Assembly (NCBI GenBank): GCA_949130495.1
Contig: OX422213.1
Location: forward strand, 56,139,678 to 56,203,677
Source: Sambucus nigra
Taxonomy: Eukaryota; Streptophyta; Magnoliopsida; Dipsacales; Adoxaceae
DNA: 64,000 bases
Reading direction: 5' to 3'
Below, piece after piece: positions 23,779-35,101 of the stretch. Each line of letters begins with the position of its first letter. Position 1 is the first letter of the stretch. The notes below the pieces were generated by a model. It did no database searches. It worked only from the letters and a program-made list of their open reading frames with translations, and had not been told where the DNA came from. The position numbers and the translations under genes were made by a program.

Positions 23779-24891
23779 ACTGGCCCTGCTGGCCATGCTT
23801 CTGCTGCTGGGCCCTGCCCCTATCAGGACAGTCCTGGCATTTATGGCCAGTCTTGCCACAAACGAAACACTTCCCCGGGAAGTTCCCCCCTCTCTGTCCC
23901 TGCTGCCCCCGGCCCTGGTGGCCGTTACCGTTCCTCCACTGGCCCTGCTGGCCCTGCTGAAACTGCTGTTGACCATTCTGACCCTGCTAGTGCTGATGGC
24001 CGTTCGGACCCTGATGGCCCTGCCGGAAACCTCCCTGTCCGTACCTGAAATTTCCTGACCTGAACCTCTTGTGATCACCCTGCCTCTGCCCCTGAACAGG
24101 TTGTGTCCCATTGGCACCATTTCCTCCAGTCCTGCCCTGATGTCTAGACTCTCCCGATCGCTTGCCCTCAGCCATGTGAAAGCGATGATCCTGGAAATGG
24201 AGCAATGCATCGTTAACCACATCAGAATAAGTGGTTAACGAGAGGTTCCCTAACAAGTGCTGACGAATCCTCCATGTCAATCCATCTGTAAATTTCTGTA
24301 TCTTCTTTTCCTCCGTCGGTATCTCATCCGGAACAATGTTCAGAAGATCAGTGAATCGGCCTCATACTCGGCCACAGTCTTACCCTCCTTCTTGAGGCTC
24401 ATCAACTTCCTCCTCATTTCTGTGTGAACAGCCGACGAAAAGTACTTGCGGTCAAACCGCACCCAAAAATCCTGAATAGTGAGAGTATCCCTCTCCTCTA
24501 CGGTGGTAATAGACTCCCACCACTGCAGTGCAGACCCTACTAGCTTAAAGGTAGCTAGTATCTGTTTCTGGACATCTGTGCACTCATACATCCTCAGGTG
24601 TCGCTGGATGTCCTTCCTCCACTGGCTCGAAACTACTACATCGGAGCTACCTGCGAACTCCGGAGGGTGTGCTTTCTGAAAAGCATCACGTACACGTTCC
24701 CAAGCATACGGGAATGCATGAGCCTGAACTAGCGCGGCTACTGGTGCCTGAGCTGGTGCCTGCTGAACTACTGCTAGTGCGGCATTTACCGCCTGGGCAA
24801 CCTCGGCAGCATTCATCGTGCCCTGAACTAGTGCGGGCTGTGGTTCTGGCGTTGCATCCCTGGGAATCCTTTGTGCACGTCGTGGAGGCAT
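23759..24891 (-). pseudogene. Element D gag
   Basis: ATG at 24891 begins MPPRRAQRIPRDATPEP, an Ala/Gln-rich N-terminus. Then comes the gag core (FQKAHPPEFAG, LQWWESI, FWVRFDRKYFS, MSLKKEGKTVAEYEA). A one-base frameshift lies near 24355. The downstream frame (24280-23987) is Gln/Gly/Arg-rich, has an in-frame stop at about 23987, and continues to the complete knuckle CFVCGKTGHKCQDC at 23869-23828. The last few codons and the stop at 23761-23759 come from the fused LTR. Capsid protein of a chromovirus. An overlapping plus-strand ORF is a shadow. Confidence 0.87.
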
Positions 24892-25054
24892 CTGAAATAA
24901 GAATGAAGTTTATAAGTTCGCAGTTATAAACTTAAAATAGCTGAAGAACGTAGCATATACAAAAGAATACAACAGTCCTAAAATATAGGGCTCTACATCG
25001 AAGAAAGCTCAGCGAAAACATAATAAGCCGTACAGATCCTAATGGACACTAGAA

Positions 25055-25070
25055 CCTGGCTCTGATACCA
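25055..25070 (-). promoter_or_regulatory. Element D primer binding site (initiator tRNA-Met)
   Basis: The minus strand reads TGGTATCAGAGCCAGG two bases inside the 5' LTR end, matching the usual plant initiator tRNA-Met 3' end complement. Confidence 0.9.
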
Positions 25071-25072
25071 CC

Positions 25073-27956
25073 TGTGACACCCCGACTAATTAAATACCGG
25101 GTAGCTACTCCTTTATTAAATTTATTCAAAATGCCAAGTTGGTTCAGTTAATATCATCACTGTCGAAAACATTTTAATAATTACTAACCACCTAGTATTT
25201 AAAAAGTAAGTGCCAAATTTTAAGTTAAGTCTGATTAATATGCAGTAAAAGAATAATGAAAGAATAATAACCATTCGCTATAATGAAGTAATGAATAACC
25301 AACAACATAAATATAAATCCGGAGGAAAACTCCTCACAACAATCCCACAACTGAAAGTAAAATGACAAGTCTGAATCCTGAATAATTACATGCCAGAAGT
25401 CTGAATAACTGAAATAAATGAAATGTCTCTAAAAGAAATGGGCGGCATGCCCTACAACTGAAAACTGAAGAATATCGAGTCAAGATAGATGAAGCGTCTA
25501 CAAGAAAAGTCCTGTAACTTCCACAAACAACTACAGCTCGTCACCTGAATGAGAATCCTAAAAATGTTTTTTTTTACAAAAATAGATTTGAAAGCAAATG
25601 GCTCAGAGCCCGAAAGTGGAAATCATTTTAAAAACAGCAAGTGTTTTAATAACATTAGAACATTAAATGAAAAATACATGTTAGGACGTGCACTCACATG
25701 GAATTCTCACCTCTCGACTACATGTGCACTCCTAACGTACCGTACCCATCTATAAGACATCCATATCTAACCAACTGTAATAGGTTCTACCCCTTACTAC
25801 TCGATTCCCATATTACATTCTAACATTAACAATTAAATAGAGGGTTTTACTTACTCACAGATTCTCAGTTAGGAATACTAATCACTATCAGTTAACCCGT
25901 TTTGTTTTCTCAAATCATTACCATAATATTATTCACAATATTAACATGAAAGTTCCCATTAATTAAGTGTATATTATTCACATCATAAATATACAATACA
26001 AGCACCCCGAGACTAAGCTGCGGTGCACACATACTCTTCTATCCATCCCGGTACATCAAGTACGTAAGGATCACGTATTTTGAATCTCTCAGGAATCATT
26101 CTCAGATAACAACATCATAAATAATGGAGGCGAACACAGTCACATCACATGGGTCACGCACATACCCGTGCTCCCATGATCAGCAAACTTATTAACATCC
26201 CAATAAGTCCTTCTCTGACCTATGTTCATCGAGGTAACCAATCTAAATTCGGGCAACACAAGGATTAGAAGGCCCTAAGCGAACGTAAACCTCCCGTGAT
26301 AGCAAGTACGGTAGGTATGTCATACACATAAAATCAATACAAATACTAAGTATTCACACATCTTAGTAGTCACCATAATATATTGGTGGTACACTTCTCA
26401 TTTTCATACCGACATATAATACTACACAATTTATATGTTCACGGTTAATATAATACATTAGGCCGTCAATAGTTCTCGCAACGTAATAGACACTCACGTC
26501 CTACTTTATATTTTTCCCTTAGGTTCCAACTACACTTCTAGGTTTGACTCCTCATTATATCCCAAACATCCCAAATGTCACAATTAATCATTAAGGGAAG
26601 GTTATCTCTATGTATACACAAAGTTACGGGACACTCGGGATCAAAACAGGCTAAAATGCCTAAACTGTCAACTCGTTCGAAGTCTCGTTCGAACGAGGCT
26701 GTTCGAACGAGAGTTCGTTCGAACGAACTGGGCCTTCTAGTGAGATCTCGTTCGAACAAAAGTCTTCGAACGAACATCCCTCTCGTTAGAACCCAAACTG
26801 TCAACTCGTTAGAAGCTCGTTGGAACGACCTGGGTAGGTCTTCTAACGAGTGGCCAGATTCAAGCCCAAAAATTTCGTTACTCGTTTTTCCCAATTCTCT
26901 TCACCTCTAATCTCACCTAAATGTCATCCCAACAATGTTTTAAGTTATCTAATCCTTCCTAAACATGTTTCAACCGTATTACAACATTTATGTGGGTTCA
27001 ATTCACCCTAAACTGCATCAAATTATCAAATCTCCAACATTTAATTTTCAAATCTCAAGAACATGAACCCTAAAACTTATAAATCATCAATGGGACTAAT
27101 TAAATCCGTTTTGGTTTCATCCAAATTATAATATCATCAGAATAATCATCTACATACAAATCTACATGCGATTCCTCATCAAAAATGTAATTTCTACTTC
27201 CAATTTCAATGGGGTTTTCATTAACTCCCAAGAACATACAATTTAATTTGGTTTCCTACGCATGGAAGAAGAATTCTCTATAAAAACAAAATTAAATCAC
27301 TTGCCTTAAGGGTAACTCTGGATTTGATGAAGAATCAGATGAATGGTTCTCTTTCTCCTCTGCAGAATTCCTCCTCTCTCTCTCTCTCCAAGCTTTCTTC
27401 TCAAGGTGTTAATGGAGGTGAGGTTGGTTTTGCCAAGTTATCACTTCTCCCGTAGTCCACTTCCTAAATTGGGGTTGGAAATGGCTTAGTGGGTTAATAC
27501 TAAGTCAGATTTTTAACTCTAATTTTTGTGGGTTTTAATTACCCAATTTCCGAAATTACCAAAATGCCCTTATAAGTTACCGGTATGGCCCAATAATGTC
27601 CTGGGACCCAAACTTAACCCCCGGCTAGTGTTTTCTGACTATTTAGACCCTTCCGGACGCGTTGGCGCACTCAAAATGACCATACGGTTAATAGAACTAA
27701 AATTCACTTTTTAATTATCATAATTATATACCATGACGCGACTGTCACACGCGTCTCAACAAGATTTCCAAATTGGCGTATTTCAATCTCACGACAAATT
27801 TCATACTTCAATATTCATATATAATCATATACGCACATTATAATCAAACACCAACTCGCATCTCGCTAGTATTTTTATCCGGATTAATTTCCAATTAATA
27901 AACATATAATTTAATTAATCCCATAAATAAATATCACAAAAATACGGGGTATTACA
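25073..27956 (-). repeat. Element D 5' LTR, 2884 bp, complete
   Basis: TGTGACACC start and TATTACA end. The only complete LTR of D. Minor ORFs within it are not genes. Confidence 0.9.
26671..26850. repeat. Palindrome cluster in element D 5' LTR
   Basis: Perfect CTCGTTCGAACGAG at 26684-26697 and AGTTCGTTCGAACGAACT at 26712-26729. Further GTTCGAACGAG, TCTCGTTCGAACA and CTTCGAACGAAC copies are followed by decayed CTCGTTAGAA and CTAACGAG copies to about 26850. CTGGG-containing spacers recur (GAACTGGGCC, GACCTGGGTAGG), as they do in LTR B. Confidence 0.92.
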
Positions 27957-28432
27957 CGCGATACCAATTTACTCATCCTTAGATTAGGTATGACGCGGGC
28001 TTAAACCTCGTATACATAATGCTTGGGAGTACTGAATTCCGGGTCAGATCAATCAGATAAATTTATGATTAATATTACCACTGCACTACACTAGGGTTGG
28101 GGGATTGTATTCCCGTCCTCGTTTTCCCCATCACTTTCTCAAAAGTTTCAAAATCAATTTTTATTCATATTTTAGGTAACTTATTGTAGTTGTATTTTTC
28201 ATAATTTCATCTTTGCACTTAGCTGTAATCATTCCCAAAATCAAATCATTTTCCCTTTATTATTAGAGTTAAGGTTAGGATTCCTCCATCTTTTCCGTCG
28301 TCACAACTTCGTTGTCCTTTTTCCCTGAGGATCGATGCCCGACTTGTCGGATTATTACTTGAGTGATAGGCTTACACTTGAGCCTAGAGTGAACGCATTT
28401 CTTAGACACATTTTTCAGTCGCGTCAAGTTTT

Positions 28433-28450
28433 TGGCGCCGTTGCCGGGGA
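28433..28450 (+). promoter_or_regulatory. Element C primer binding site (tRNA-Asp type)
   Basis: TGGCGCCGTTGCCGGGGA, six bases after the 5' LTR end. This is the form known from Athila/Tat elements. Confidence 0.9.
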
Positions 28451-28570
28451 AATAGGTAGACTTAGGATTAGATTGAGTCAATCCAAAGCTTTGACCAAAA
28501 AATTCAAAAATCCAAAAACATAAAAAAATTAAAAAAAAAAAAGATTCACCATCATCTCTCTTAAACTTTA

Positions 28571-31561
28571 ATGCAAAATTCTGAAACCACTCCCACACCC
28601 CATAATACTCTAATCAGCATTCACGAAAATCCAATTGTTCAGTATAATCCTGATAGTCCCCACACTCCAAACGCCCCACAGTTCTGGATCCCACCTCCCA
28701 CACCGTCGCACTCAATCTCCGATAACACTCCCTTCCCTTTCTTAGGACACACTTTGAGCACGTCCAGTGAGAACACCGAGTCAATAAGTTAAGGAGAGAA
28801 GTCACAACATGGTAGTGCACCCGTCGGTGAGGAAGAGCCCCCATACGGTCTGATTAGAGAATTCTTATATCCCGAGCGTACTGTCACTCCGGGATGCATT
28901 ATACTCCCGTATAATGCCGAGCAATTCTGTTTCAAAAATGGGATGATCCAGATGCTACCGCATTACCATGGTATGGATTCTGAAAAGCCATACCTTCATA
29001 TTAGGGAATTTGAGGACGTGTGTGAAACTCTAAATGATCAAACCTGCACAAAAGAGGTAATCCGCCTCAAACTCTTCCCTTTCTCACTCAAAGATAAATC
29101 TAAGGCCTGGCTATGGTCTTTACCTCCAAGCTAGATTCCATCCTGGAATGAGCTACAGTCGAAATTTCTCAAGAAATTCTTCCCACCACATCGAACAATC
29201 TCCGTAAAGGCTCAAATTCAAGCATTCAGACAAGCTGAAAATGAGTCATTTCATCGATGTTATGAACGTTTCAATGAGTTAGTTTCTTCATGCCCCCATC
29301 ATGTATTTGATTCAACGCAAGTCATTTCTTTTATCTATAATGGGTTGAATCTTAACTCCAAACGACTTGTTGAAACAATGGGAAGTGGTCCGTTTATCGA
29401 TTTAGATGACCAGGATGCTATGCTTCACTTGAGGTATGTCGCCGAGACTACCCAATCCTGGGACACTTCTGATCCTAACACTCAAAATTGAAATAGACAA
29501 GCGACCACTACTCCGTTAGCATCCGGTCTATTCCATGTAGATAAGAATTCTATGACGGATAGCCGATTAGAGACTCTTGAGATAGGATTTCGATATCTGT
29601 GTGAGATATATGGAAAATGACCAGCTGGACCCATTCCAAACCCAGTCGTAAAGGTGTGTGCTATTTGCGAGGCGGGACATTCAATTGAGGAATGCCCGAT
29701 GATACCCTCCTACAAAGCAATGCTGCAAGAGCAAGTTAGTGGTGTGGGAGGTTTTAAGGGTAATTTCGGTGCCCCGCACGGGAATTCATATAACCCTTCT
29801 TGGAAAAATCATCCCGGTTTTAGCTATGGGCAACAACATGACGCAATGAACCCTCCTTCGCATGTTGTCCCTCATCCACCACAACACTTTCAACAAGCTC
29901 CACACATGTAAGGACATGTACAAGCACCGCCACCTCAAGGAAATTATATTCCGCCACCGCGGAGAAGTCTCGAGGATACTATCAACCACTTTATCAATAT
30001 CCAGACTTCAACTAATGCTAGGCATGAGCGCATGATGAATGACATGAATGCGAACATTTCACAGTTGCAATCATTGTGGAGTATCCAAGAGAAGGGCAAG
30101 TTTCCTGCCCAGGGCCAAAGACCTCTCCAAGGTCAAAATAGCGTTAGCTCGATACCCCATGACCATCCTGAACAATGTTGCGCAATTACCACATTACGTA
30201 GTGGGAGAGTAGTTGACTTGTCACCTCCCCCACGAGACGTACCTAAAGACAATGAGACTTCACTCGGCACGAAAGAGGCCGAAGATGTCCCCTTGAATGA
30301 AAGTGACAAAGAAGACGCTAGTGAGCCCAAGGTAGTACTGAAACCACCCTCTGCAGCACCGTTTCCTCAAAGGCTAATTCCTTCCCATAAAGGAAACCCA
30401 CGTGATGACGTGCTAGACGTGCTAAAATAAGTTAAGCTGAATTTATCTTTCCTCGATGCCATTAAGCAAATTCCAACTTATGAAAAAGTCATTAAAGACT
30501 TATTGACGGTAAAGAGAAAGATGAAGGTAAAGAAAAATGTCTTTCTAGCACAGAATGTGAGCTCCATTCTACTCAATGATCTCCCACCTAAATTCAAAGA
30601 TCCCGGTGCACCCACCATTTCCTGCATCATTGGAGAAAACAAAATCAAAAAATCCTTACTTTATTTGGGAGCAAGTGTCAATAGCCTCCCTTACTCCATC
30701 TATAGGCAACTTGACTTGGGCGACCTCAAGCCCACAAAGGTCACTCTCCAATTAGCGGATCGAACCGTGAAGATCCCAAGAGGCATAGTCGAGGACGTGA
30801 TCATCCAAATTGACACTTTCTACTTCCCGATAGACTTTGTCATTTGGGACACGGAGCCCTCCTTTAACTCGAGCAACCATCTTCCCATCATCCTTGGGCG
30901 CCCTTTCTTAGCTACGGCTAATGCAATCATCAATACTCGGAATGGGCGAATGCAACTCACCTTTGGGAACATGACCTTAGAGACCAACATCTTCCATGTC
31001 ACCCAACATACGGGGGAAGAAGATGACCTTCACGCGGTGAGCTTCATAGACGAGATCGTAGGGGAGTACTTTGAGGAAAATGATTGTGGAGATGCCCTAG
31101 GGTCCTGCTTAGTGTCGAGCCATGAGAATGAGGGGTCCCACAAGAGAGAGCCGTTAGGGGTGTGCCCTATTTCATCAAGTAATAGTGGTAGTTGTGACAA
31201 TGAGAGAAAAATAGGGGAGAGGTGTGTAGTGACCACAATTGAAAGAGAGAGAGAGGGGTTAGAAGAGAGAAAACTGGTGGAGCTGGAGATCGAGCAAGTA
31301 AGAGAGGACGTAGGCACTACTCGAGAGAGAGAACTAGGATACATGAGCATGGAAGATTTTGAAAGAGAATTCGGGCAGGTGGATGAAAGTATTACTATTG
31401 AAGGACAATCCCTATTGGATTCATGTAGTCACTTAGACGAAAGTGAATTGAAAGCAAAAATTGATGACTTCCTTCGTTGTGACAATCCACCCACAACATT
31501 AGAGGCCCCGAAGGCAAGTGAGGAGAAAAGTTGTGGTTCATCTGACTTAGATGCATCTTAA
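28571..31561 (+). pseudogene. Element C gag-protease polyprotein
   Basis: A single frame of about 997 codons from ATG 28571, broken only by six in-frame stops (28790, 29132, 29489, 29618, 29909, 30428) and no frameshift. Gag core: PPYGLIREFLYPERTV, then the region around KAWLWSLPPS, SKFLKKFFPPHRT and QAENESFHRCYERFNELV. A short knuckle CAICEAGHSIEEC (29657-29695) follows. The protease at 30590-31000 has LYLGASVNSLPYSIY, where the catalytic Asp is Tyr (codon 30662-30664), and IILGRPFLATA. After it comes a Glu/Arg/Ser-rich tail ending at 31561, where pol would follow in a complete Athila/Tat element. Confidence 0.9.
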
Positions 31562-33490
31562 AAATTGAACGAAACCTAGGTGTTCCCTCCGAGTCAGTGC
31601 ACGCAGATCACACTTTGATCCAGCATCACGAGGATCCCTTTCCAGTTAGTCACGATGAGTCTCCCAGTCTATCCTTTATCTATGGGCGAGGTCCCAACTT
31701 GTTCCGATTGTTAGCTTATAATCCTAGGACGGGAGAGACAAGGAGAACATCAAACCCCGTGAGTGGGGTCGAGTGAGTTTGTGGAGAGATGAGAGGTCGT
31801 CGCACCCCCGACGCATATGGGATGATTATTGTTGTGTTTTTTAGTCAGGCATGAGTGTCATATAGTGTCTTGTTGCATTTTAATATTTGTTTGTTTTATT
31901 TTTCCCTACTTTTCATTCGCCTTGAGTTAGATTTTCGTCCTTTTTGCTTGAGGACAATGCAAAAGTATAAGTTATGGGGGGTCACAAGTGCGTATTTCTA
32001 AAACTTCACAAACGTTCATTTTCAAAAATGCCCAGAAATTTCCAAAAAAATTAGAAAATTTTGAAAAACCCAAAAATATTTTTGTTCAAAATAAATAAAA
32101 ATTGGAATTCAAAATTTTCAAAAATATCATTAAAAGTCGAATTGAAGTCTCAAGTTGTAAAATTCAACGTACACAAAGCCAAAATTGACCAAAGATGGAA
32201 ATTGAGCGAAAATTGACGACTTAACGAATAAGTGTGGAGATTAACAAACCCGGTGAGATTCGAGCCTATCACTTTTTGCGAGTTTTTAAATCAATCCAAG
32301 TTAATTGTTAACTCAAAGTTCTTTTCAGCGCCTAAAAGGTTGTCAAGGATCTCAATCCTTTCATTTTGATCGGTTTTGAAAAATGAGTGTAATATTGCTT
32401 TGAAAAACGTGCCAAATTGATCTCTAAACGTAAAATTCATCTCAAAACGAATACGGTAACACAATTGGCATTTTGGGCTATGAAGTAGGCCCTCGTTTGT
32501 TACCCAAAAATATTGGCCAGAAAAAGTAGCGAAAAATTACCCCTTTTGTAAACCAATTTGAGCCAAACAAATTGTCCCTTTCGTCTGATAACCCGAAAAA
32601 CCCAAATAGCCGAAATTGTGAAAAATGAGAAAATTCAGAAAATAAGTCTGGAAAGTGCATAAAAAGGGGCAAGAAATAAATAAATATGCTCAAAAAAATA
32701 TAAAATAAAATAAAATAAAATAAAAAATTTTGAGCAATAGCCCGGAAAAAGCACAAATGGACATCATTAATGACTTTTCCAATTCCAACCCTCCCGACAA
32801 TTGTCATTTTACCCCATATACCTTACAACCCGAAAAAGTCCTAACCGAGTCTAAATTGCGAAATTGGTTACCGCGTGGAGAGCTAATACACCAAAAGATA
32901 ATAAAGGAGATTAAGTGCACGAAATAAAAGCAATGCTCCCATTTTTAAAATCGTAATCCTTTGATGAGGTCCTTTCACTACAAAATTTCCGTCTTTCTAA
33001 CCGTATATGTGATTTTTCTTCCATTACATTTACTCTTTATATCACGCCTAGCAAGAGAATAGCCATAATCCGAGAGATTCGTATGTGAGAGCATTCCATG
33101 AGAAATTGAAATCAAAACGAATTTTCGGATAAGTAACGTAATGATCAATCGATGGAAATTAGCGGTTATATTTCTGGCTATGCACACACACACCACGGTT
33201 TGAGGCTTGTAAATATGACTTGATGATGACTATTTTCTGGAAAAGTTTAAATTGCACAATTTTTGCATGTTTTGAATTCTCTTTGAGTCGAATTTTGTGG
33301 GTATATTCTCTGCAAACCCTCACGAGACAACACTCGTCCTACTAGGGTAACCTAGGGGTTTAACGGCTTGTTGCATACGCTAAATGCAATTGCTTGCCCT
33401 CGAAAAAGGTATTTTATCCCAATAAAATGATTTTTAAAAGAGTTGTGCCACGCTAGGATTCTTTTATATTGCTCGGGACGCGCAAAGTTC
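31562..33490 (+). other. Element C non-coding spacer
   Basis: No RT, RNase H or integrase motif in any frame. The segment GCTTGAGGACAATGCAA ... TATGGGGGG at 31948-31981 is the sort of sequence found after pol in Athila/Tat elements, so pol has been lost upstream of it. A small (AAAAT)n tract lies at 32697-32727. Minor ORFs (32478, 32730, 32978) show no family. Confidence 0.7.
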
Positions 33491-33505
33491 TAAGTTAGGG
33501 GGGTT
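33491..33505 (+). promoter_or_regulatory. Element C polypurine tract
   Basis: AAGTTAGGGGGGTT ends immediately before the 3' LTR, the expected primer site for plus-strand DNA synthesis. Confidence 0.75.
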
Positions 33506-35101
33506 TAATTAGGCATAAATTCTTCCTAATTTATCCCTTGATTTAGTTACTTTTAGCACCTTGAACAACATAATTGAGTTGGATTTATCTCATAATTTTT
33601 CTACTGACTGATCCTAATGAGTACACCGAGTTTCTGGTATTTTGTAGTGATTTTGCAGGTATTTGATGTCAAGAAACGAAAGAAAGAAATCGGTTGAATC
33701 AAGAAAGAAAGAAGGAAAAGTCTCAAGGGCAAAAGCATAATTTCTACATGGAATTCGGATGAGGTACCTGAAGAGAAATTGAATACATTTCATTCACGAG
33801 CACAAAGGAAGAAATGACACCCCAATCGGAATCCCAGAACAAAAGTTATGAGCAGTCAAAGATGAGCCAGAAAGTCAAATAGCCGGACCGGTCCGCCCCT
33901 GCCTCGGACCGGTCCGCCTTGCCAAACTCCAGAAGACCCCGGATCGCATGAGAACCGAAGGAGGCCAAAATAAAAAGAACCAGTCCACCCACCCCAGGAC
34001 CGATCCTCCCCAAAATAAAAAGAATCGATCCGCCTTGGGGGCAGACCGGTCCGCCTAAGACCCGGACCAGTCCGGTCCTCGAGATCTGGAAATCTTCTCT
34101 CTTCCTAAAAAGTCTCCTAGTGCAGTTGACTTCCGATATTATTGTAGGGTATTTAAGACCCAATTTATTGTTGTTATTGGTACGAAGAATTAGTAGGGTT
34201 TCCTGCTTCTTTTCCAAAAAAACCCTAGTTTAGCTAAGAATTGCAGTTTTAATTCAAGGTTTAAAGATTTATCCAGTAATTGTTGTAAGTATCAATTTCA
34301 TTCATGGTTACACTTATTGATTGAGTAATTTTAGTGAGTAATATTTATTGCTAATTCGTGTCTACATCTAATTATCATTCTTCTTAGATTAATCAAGAAC
34401 TCCTACATTTCAATTAATGTTTGCATTAAATTCAACATGTTAGGCTAGATTTACCAAGGTCGGGGTACATGAACCCATCCTGAGGTGTTAGTGTATGTGT
34501 GTAAAATTAATCCGATGAATTTATTAATTGGCTATGATCGTATCACATAATGTCACCATAATTGTAGATCTTTATATCACGTTTGCCTCTGGGTACTCGT
34601 GATGATTTAGAGTGCAACTTGAGTGTCACTAGCGCGATACCGATTTACTCATCCTCATATTAGGTATGGCGCGGGCTTGAACCTCGTATACATAATGCTT
34701 GGGAGTACTAAATTTTGGGTCAGATCAATCAGATAAATTTATGATTAATATTACCACTGCACTACACTAGGGTTGGGGGATTGTATTCCCGTCCTCGTTT
34801 TCCCCATCACTTTGTCAAAAGTTTCAAAATCAATTTTTATTCATATTTTAGGTAACTTATTGTAGTTTTATTTTTCATAATTTCATCTTTGCACTTAGCT
34901 GTAATCATTCCCAAAATCAAATCATTTTCCCTTTATTTTTAGAGTCAAGGTTAGGATTCCTCCATCTTTTTCGTCGTCACAACTTCGTTGTCCTTTTTCC
35001 CTGAGGATCGATACCCGACTTGTCGGATTATTACTTGAGCGACAGACTTACACTTGAGCCTAGAGTGAACGCATTTCTGAGACACATTTTCAGCCGCGTC
35101 A
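33506..35101 (+). repeat. Element C 3' LTR, 1596 bp, uninterrupted
   Basis: Matches the split 5' LTR; its first bases are TA where the other copy has TG. Ends GCGTCA before target copy CATGG. It shows the empty site for element D (CACTAGCGCGATACC near 34627). Confidence 0.9.
33884..34081. repeat. Palindrome cluster in element C 3' LTR
   Basis: CGGACCGGTCCG at 33884-33895 and 33905-33916, then AGACCGGTCCG near 34043 and decayed copies (AACCAGTCC, AGGACCGATCC, CGGACCAGTCCGG). Same layout as in the 5' LTR, with independent base changes. Confidence 0.88.

Larger units (their letters stand above)
22527..27956 (-). mobile_element. Element D: Ty3/gypsy element with pol deleted, nested in C's LTR
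   Basis: Bounded by TGTGACACC and GTATTACA with perfect target copies CGCGA at 22522-22526 and 27957-27961. The uninterrupted site is visible in C's other LTR at about 34632-34640. Minus-strand order: 5' LTR 25073-27956, primer site, gag, then a truncated 3' LTR 22527-23778. The start of the 3' LTR and all of pol are missing. The two LTR copies differ at only about 2 of the first 100 bases, making it the youngest of the nested series. Confidence 0.9.
21412..28426 (+). repeat. Element C 5' LTR, split by element D
   Basis: 21412-22526 and 27962-28426 together match 33506-35101. Begins TGATTAGGC and ends GCGTCA. A minus-strand ORF inside it is repeated in the other LTR with changes and is not considered a gene. 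Confidence 0.88.
21412..35101 (+). mobile_element. Element C: non-autonomous Athila/Tat-like LTR element nested in A's gag
   Basis: LTRs of about 1.6 kb (21412-22526 plus 27962-28426; 33506-35101), a tRNA-Asp-type primer site, one gag-protease frame, a long non-coding spacer and a polypurine tract. Target copies are CATAG (21407-21411) and CATGG (35102-35106), one base different. Joining A's gag across C restores the reading order. No RT, RNase H or integrase is present, so it needed another element's enzymes. Own length about 8.3 kb. LTRs differ at about 7 of 120 compared bases, mostly C/T. Confidence 0.88.

Noticed and set aside
23795..24222. Overlapping ORFs on both strands across D gag
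   Set aside because: Shadow frames of the Gln/Gly-rich gag tail; only the frame with the knuckle CFVCGKTGHKCQDC makes sense.
26538..26910. Two opposite ORFs over the D palindromes
   Set aside because: Self-complementary repeats open frames on both strands; no family.
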